In this document: positions 61,069-64,000 of the stretch, piece after piece | How the letters are laid out: each line of letters opens with the position of its first letter | Numbering within the stretch: position 1 is the stretch's first letter | Source: Caballeronia terrestris | Lineage (GTDB): Bacteria; Pseudomonadota; Gammaproteobacteria; Burkholderiales; Burkholderiaceae | Reading direction: 5' to 3' | NCBI RefSeq assembly: GCF_001544515.1 | Contig: NZ_FCOL02000003.1 | Coordinates: 1 to 64,000, forward strand | Length of the DNA: 64,000 bases | Position numbers and translations under genes: made by a program | Notes under the pieces: generated by a model | Told to the model about the DNA's origin: nothing | Databases searched by the model: none | Seen by the model: the letters and a program-made list of their open reading frames with translations, nothing else

Positions 61069-63432
61069 TTATTGCCCGTAGAGCCAGCGAAGTTCCGGCT
61101 CGCCATAGCCCGGCGGCAAGGACCACACGCCGGTCGCGCTGAAGTCCCAGGTCGGGCCGTACCGTGCGGGCGTGCCCATCTGCGCGATCGTCATGCCGCT
61201 CGAACGCGGCACGGCCGTTCCCGTGCCGACGCCGGCGAGTGCCCCGGACGTCTCGGTGTTCCAGTAGACGTCGCGTGCGATCGTGCCGGTGTTGTTGCCC
61301 GCGATGCCACCCGAAGGCTGCGGCCTTGCGCCGGTCGATTCGATTGTCGACGTGGTGAACGACTGGCTGATCGTGCCCCTGTTGTTGCCAACCAGGCCGC
61401 CATGATAGTTCGCGCCTTTGACAGCGCCGCTCGAATACGACTGCCCGATTGTGCCGCGATTGACGCCAACGAGTCCGCCGACCTGGCTGCGCGTCCCGCC
61501 GCTCGTATCGCCGAGCGAGTACGACTGCACGATGGCGCCGTCGTTCTCGCCGACGAGGCCGCCCGCATCGCCTTGACCCGTCACGACCACGCCGCTCCAG
61601 GAACGCTGGATCGTGCCTCGATTCACGCCGACGAGTCCGCCTGCCGATGCACCGGGCGCGGCTCCCATCGTGACGGAGCCTGTCGCGCCCATGTTGACGA
61701 TGCGGCCGTCGTTCTCGCCGGCGATGAGACCCACCGGCGCACGCGACGACGATGCGGTGCTTTCGACAAGCGCAAAGTTGCGCACGACGCCCGTCTTGCC
61801 GATCACGCCGAAGAGCCCCGTGTAGCTTCCCGTCGCCGGGGTGTACACGTTCAGGCCCGAAAGCAGATGCCCCATGCCGTCGAACTGTCCGGAGAACGGA
61901 TGCGCAGAGCTGCCAATCGAGGGCACGCTGTTCTGCGTGCCGCCGAGATCGAAGCTGTTGCCGAGCGCATAGTCGCCGCCGAGGTTGCCGTTGACGGCCC
62001 TCAGATCCGCGATGGAGTTGACGAGCTGGTAGCCCGTGACCTGCGTAACGAGTCCGCTGAAAGGCGCTGCGCTCCACGATGCATTCGTCCTGATCGTGCC
62101 CGGCGTGTAGCTGCCGTTCATGTCGTAGAGCGACGATACGATGCCGGTGCTTTGCGACCAGTCGAACGTACCGAGGTTGGTGACGCTGCCGTGGTTGTCG
62201 ATCGCGTTGGTGTCGGCGCGTAGCAACAGATTGCCCGCGCCCGAGTTTGCGATCGTCGCGTTGCGCGCGAACGCCACCGAGCGGTAAGCATTCAGCGCAA
62301 GCGTCGAAGCGCCTTGCCAGCGCAGGTCCGATAGCACGTTGATACCGCCGCCTGACGCGTTCACTGCGATCGATGTGCCGCCCGAAAGATTGTTGGCGAG
62401 CGTGGCCGCTGTCGGCTGGTCGATCGTGAACTGTGGCGCGTTGAGGTTCCACTGCGCGGTGCTGACCTTCGCGCCGCTCACTTTGATCGTATCGGCAGAC
62501 ATATCGACCGCGCCGCCGCTGCCGTCCGCGTTATGCGCCGCGATCGTCGCGCCGTGCGCATCGATCGCGCCGCCTTGCGCGACGAGATAAACATGGCCGT
62601 CGCGCGTCTCGGTGCCGGTCGCGCGCAGCTCGCCGTGCCTGCCGGCGAGCGCATAGATGTTGCCATCGGCGGCCTGCAGGCTGATCAGCGCCGCATGCAC
62701 GATGCCCACGTTCACGACCCGGCCGTTGCTCGGCGCCGCGACCGACACCTGCTGTCCATATGCCGAGTCCGTGAGATACACCTCGCTGCCGGCTGCGAAT
62801 TCGGCGGTGCCGTTGGGTGCCTCGATGGTACCGACGTTCACGACCCGATTGCGCGACACGAGGAACACATCGCCGCCGCTTGAACTGATCTTGCCGAGAT
62901 TGACCACGGACGCGTTCGAGTTGCCCGCAAGCGTCAGGTAATACGAACCTTCCATGAAGGAATCGTTGTCGGTGTCGAGCGTGGAAGCGACGAAGCGTCC
63001 GCCCGTCGTGATCACGCCGGTGCGTCCGACAAGCACGCCTTGCGGATTGATGAGGTACACGCTGCCGGTCGCGGTGAGCTTGCCGTCGATCGTCGACATC
63101 TCGCTGCCGGTGACGCGATTGAGCGTTGCGCCGGAGCCGTTGTTGATCGACACGGTACGTCCAGCGCCGATCGAGAAGCCGTTCCAGTTGATGACGCCGC
63201 GATCCCCCGACTGCGTGATGTCGAGGTTCGCGCCGTTGCGCGTGATGGTGCCCGAGCCCGCTACGAACTTGCCGTTATCGGGCAAAGGTGGCGCGGCGGA
63301 CACGCTTGCTGCATGGATGCCCACACTGAGTGCAACCAGGACCGGCAGCGACCGCAGCCTCGAAGGCACGACGCGACCAGCGGAAAAACAGAGCGCAGTT
63401 GCGCTCGAGAGACGGTAGTCGGATTGCCGCAT
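61069..63432 (-). CDS. Two-partner-secretion exoprotein with GLUG repeats, copy 2
   Basis: A 787-residue paralogue of the protein at 58444-60801, sharing its layout. A signal peptide ends near residue 47, followed by the secretion domain with DITQSGDRGVINWNGFSIGAG and NPQGVLVGRTG, a middle beta-helix, GLUG-type repeats (GGLVGVNRGTIQRS, GGLVGENDGAIVQS, GGLVGNNRGTISQS) and the end PTWDFSATGVW...PELRW. The two differ clearly along their length, so the duplication is old. It is the upstream gene of the pair, with a 200-bp AT-rich spacer between. No partner porin is visible. Confidence 0.8.
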   Translation of the reverse strand: MRQSDYRLSSATALCFSAGRVVPSRLRSLPVLVALSVGIHAASVSAAPPLPDNGKFVAGSGTITRNGANLDITQSGDRGVINWNGFSIGAGRTVSINNGSGATLNRVTGSEMSTIDGKLTATGSVYLINPQGVLVGRTGVITTGGRFVASTLDTDNDSFMEGSYYLTLAGNSNASVVNLGKISSSGGDVFLVSRNRVVNVGTIEAPNGTAEFAAGSEVYLTDSAYGQQVSVAAPSNGRVVNVGIVHAALISLQAADGNIYALAGRHGELRATGTETRDGHVYLVAQGGAIDAHGATIAAHNADGSGGAVDMSADTIKVSGAKVSTAQWNLNAPQFTIDQPTAATLANNLSGGTSIAVNASGGGINVLSDLRWQGASTLALNAYRSVAFARNATIANSGAGNLLLRADTNAIDNHGSVTNLGTFDWSQSTGIVSSLYDMNGSYTPGTIRTNASWSAAPFSGLVTQVTGYQLVNSIADLRAVNGNLGGDYALGNSFDLGGTQNSVPSIGSSAHPFSGQFDGMGHLLSGLNVYTPATGSYTGLFGVIGKTGVVRNFALVESTASSSRAPVGLIAGENDGRIVNMGATGSVTMGAAPGASAGGLVGVNRGTIQRSWSGVVVTGQGDAGGLVGENDGAIVQSYSLGDTSGGTRSQVGGLVGVNRGTIGQSYSSGAVKGANYHGGLVGNNRGTISQSFTTSTIESTGARPQPSGGIAGNNTGTIARDVYWNTETSGALAGVGTGTAVPRSSGMTIAQMGTPARYGPTWDFSATGVWSLPPGYGEPELRWLYGQ

Positions 63433-63775
63433 AAGCCACTCCAGTGTGCGGATACCCCGAGGTTTATTTCTTTAATAGTTATCGAATACCGTTGTCGCGC
63501 AGTGTATCAGAGGGAATTTCATTTTTAAGATGAATTTCGAATGTCGTTGAAGGATAAAAATAAGGGGCGGTTTGCGAGTCGAGACGAAGGAAACCAATGA
63601 CGGGCGCTGCTTTCCGCGGAGAGCGGCAATCGATGGTTATACCAATTTACAACGGTGGCGTGAGAGAGGACTGGCTAAAATTCTTTAAATCCTGATACAG
63701 CGTGACGCGCCTGTCTTGCCCTGCTCGGCCAGGCAAGGCAGTATCGTGGGCTATGTCCCTGCACCCCTACCCCAC
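63433..63775. other. Divergent promoter region without a gene
   Basis: About 340 bp between the second GLUG exoprotein and a rightward regulator. It is AT-richer on its left side. A short inverted repeat, cttgccctgc-tcggcc-aggcaag, occurs near 63714-63738. No coding frame is convincing. Confidence 0.4.
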
Positions 63776-64000
63776 ATGGCGGCAACACGCCCGTCCCGCA
63801 TGAAGCGCTTCGAGTCGCTGGCCGACACGATGGCAAAGGAAATACGCTCCGGCAGCCTGCCGACAGGCTCCAGACTGCCCTCGTTGCGACACGTCATGGC
63901 GCAACATGGAGTCAGTCAATCGACGGTATTTCGCGCCTACTATCTGCTGGAAGACTGGGGGTTGATTCAGGCACGCGAGCGCTCCGGCTACTTTGTCGCG
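63776..64000 (+). CDS. GntR/MocR-family regulator (partial, cut by window end)
   Basis: Open to the window end, encoding 75 residues. FESLADTMAKEIRSGSLPTGSRLPSLRHVMAQHGVSQSTVFRAYYLLEDWGLIQAR in part is a clear GntR winged helix, with the recognition segment near residues 37-60. The start may be ATG 63776 or 63800. A MocR-type fusion is likely but its second domain lies outside the window. It could regulate genes further right or the divergent exoprotein gene. Confidence 0.75.
   Translation, partial: MAATRPSRMKRFESLADTMAKEIRSGSLPTGSRLPSLRHVMAQHGVSQSTVFRAYYLLEDWGLIQARERSGYFVA

Noticed and set aside
58700..61750. Regular short repeats in the GLUG genes as a possible CRISPR array
   Set aside because: They are imperfect, of coding period, and translate to GGLVG-x-NxGxIxxS protein repeats in a single open frame.
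1..64000. tRNA, rRNA or riboswitch genes
   Set aside because: No cloverleaf-like segment, rRNA sequence or known riboswitch core was recognised by eye; a covariance-model search would be needed to exclude small RNAs.

Overview
The window is GC-rich (visibly above 60%) with tightly packed genes, IclR/MocR/MarR/TetR regulators and NodT-type efflux outer-membrane proteins. Gene content and synteny look like a betaproteobacterium of the Burkholderiales (Paraburkholderia/Caballeronia/Cupriavidus-like). This is inference from gene content: no database search was possible, and all names rest on recognised motifs and neighbourhood.

Positions 1-33.5 kb form an almost uninterrupted organosulfonate (C2-sulfonate) catabolic island. 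Each substrate branch converges on sulfoacetaldehyde. Taurine enters by TauABC and perhaps an APC permease and is oxidised by a TauXY-type dehydrogenase under a MocR/TauR regulator. Isethionate is taken up by an MHS-type transporter and oxidised by a GMC dehydrogenase (IseU/IseJ-like) under an IclR regulator. Sulfoacetate is handled by a SauR/S/T/U-like set (IclR, acylating aldehyde dehydrogenase, CoA ligase, MFS). Sulfoacetaldehyde is cleaved by Xsc to acetyl phosphate and sulfite, Pta makes acetyl-CoA, sulfite is exported by a TSUP (TauE/SafE) permease or oxidised by a cytoplasmic SoeABC-type enzyme, and a YeiH-type exporter ends at the left edge.

The most striking feature is a 1,973-bp direct repeat carrying xsc with its promoter and a palindromic operator. 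The two Xsc proteins differ at only four residues, all within nine positions around the conserved ThDP-activating glutamate. Copy 1 (6188-8014) has Asp67 and copy 2 (12776-14602) has the normal Glu67; every other coding difference I found is synonymous. Between the copies lie pta, the TSUP exporter and a CobS/CobT-like AAA+/VWA pair with no CobN in sight. A phnW-like transaminase next to copy 1 is frameshifted.

Positions 33.6-48.5 kb hold small hypothetical genes, a TetR gene with two tandem operators and a YbfB-type MFS, a secreted cupin, an azoreductase, a MarR gene with an OMF-EmrA-EmrB pump sharing CTGAC-N2-GTCAG palindromes, and a YdeP-type molybdoenzyme overlapping a cyanide-insensitive bd oxidase (cioAB).

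Positions 48.5-64 kb hold a decayed AraC regulator, an aromatic-acid-type efflux operon (FUSC, OMF, DUF1656, HlyD), a frameshifted poxB, a Tat-exported tyrosinase, two large paralogous two-partner-secretion GLUG exoproteins without a TpsB partner, and the start of a GntR/MocR regulator cut by the window end. Single-base frameshifts in phnW and poxB could be real decay or consensus errors.
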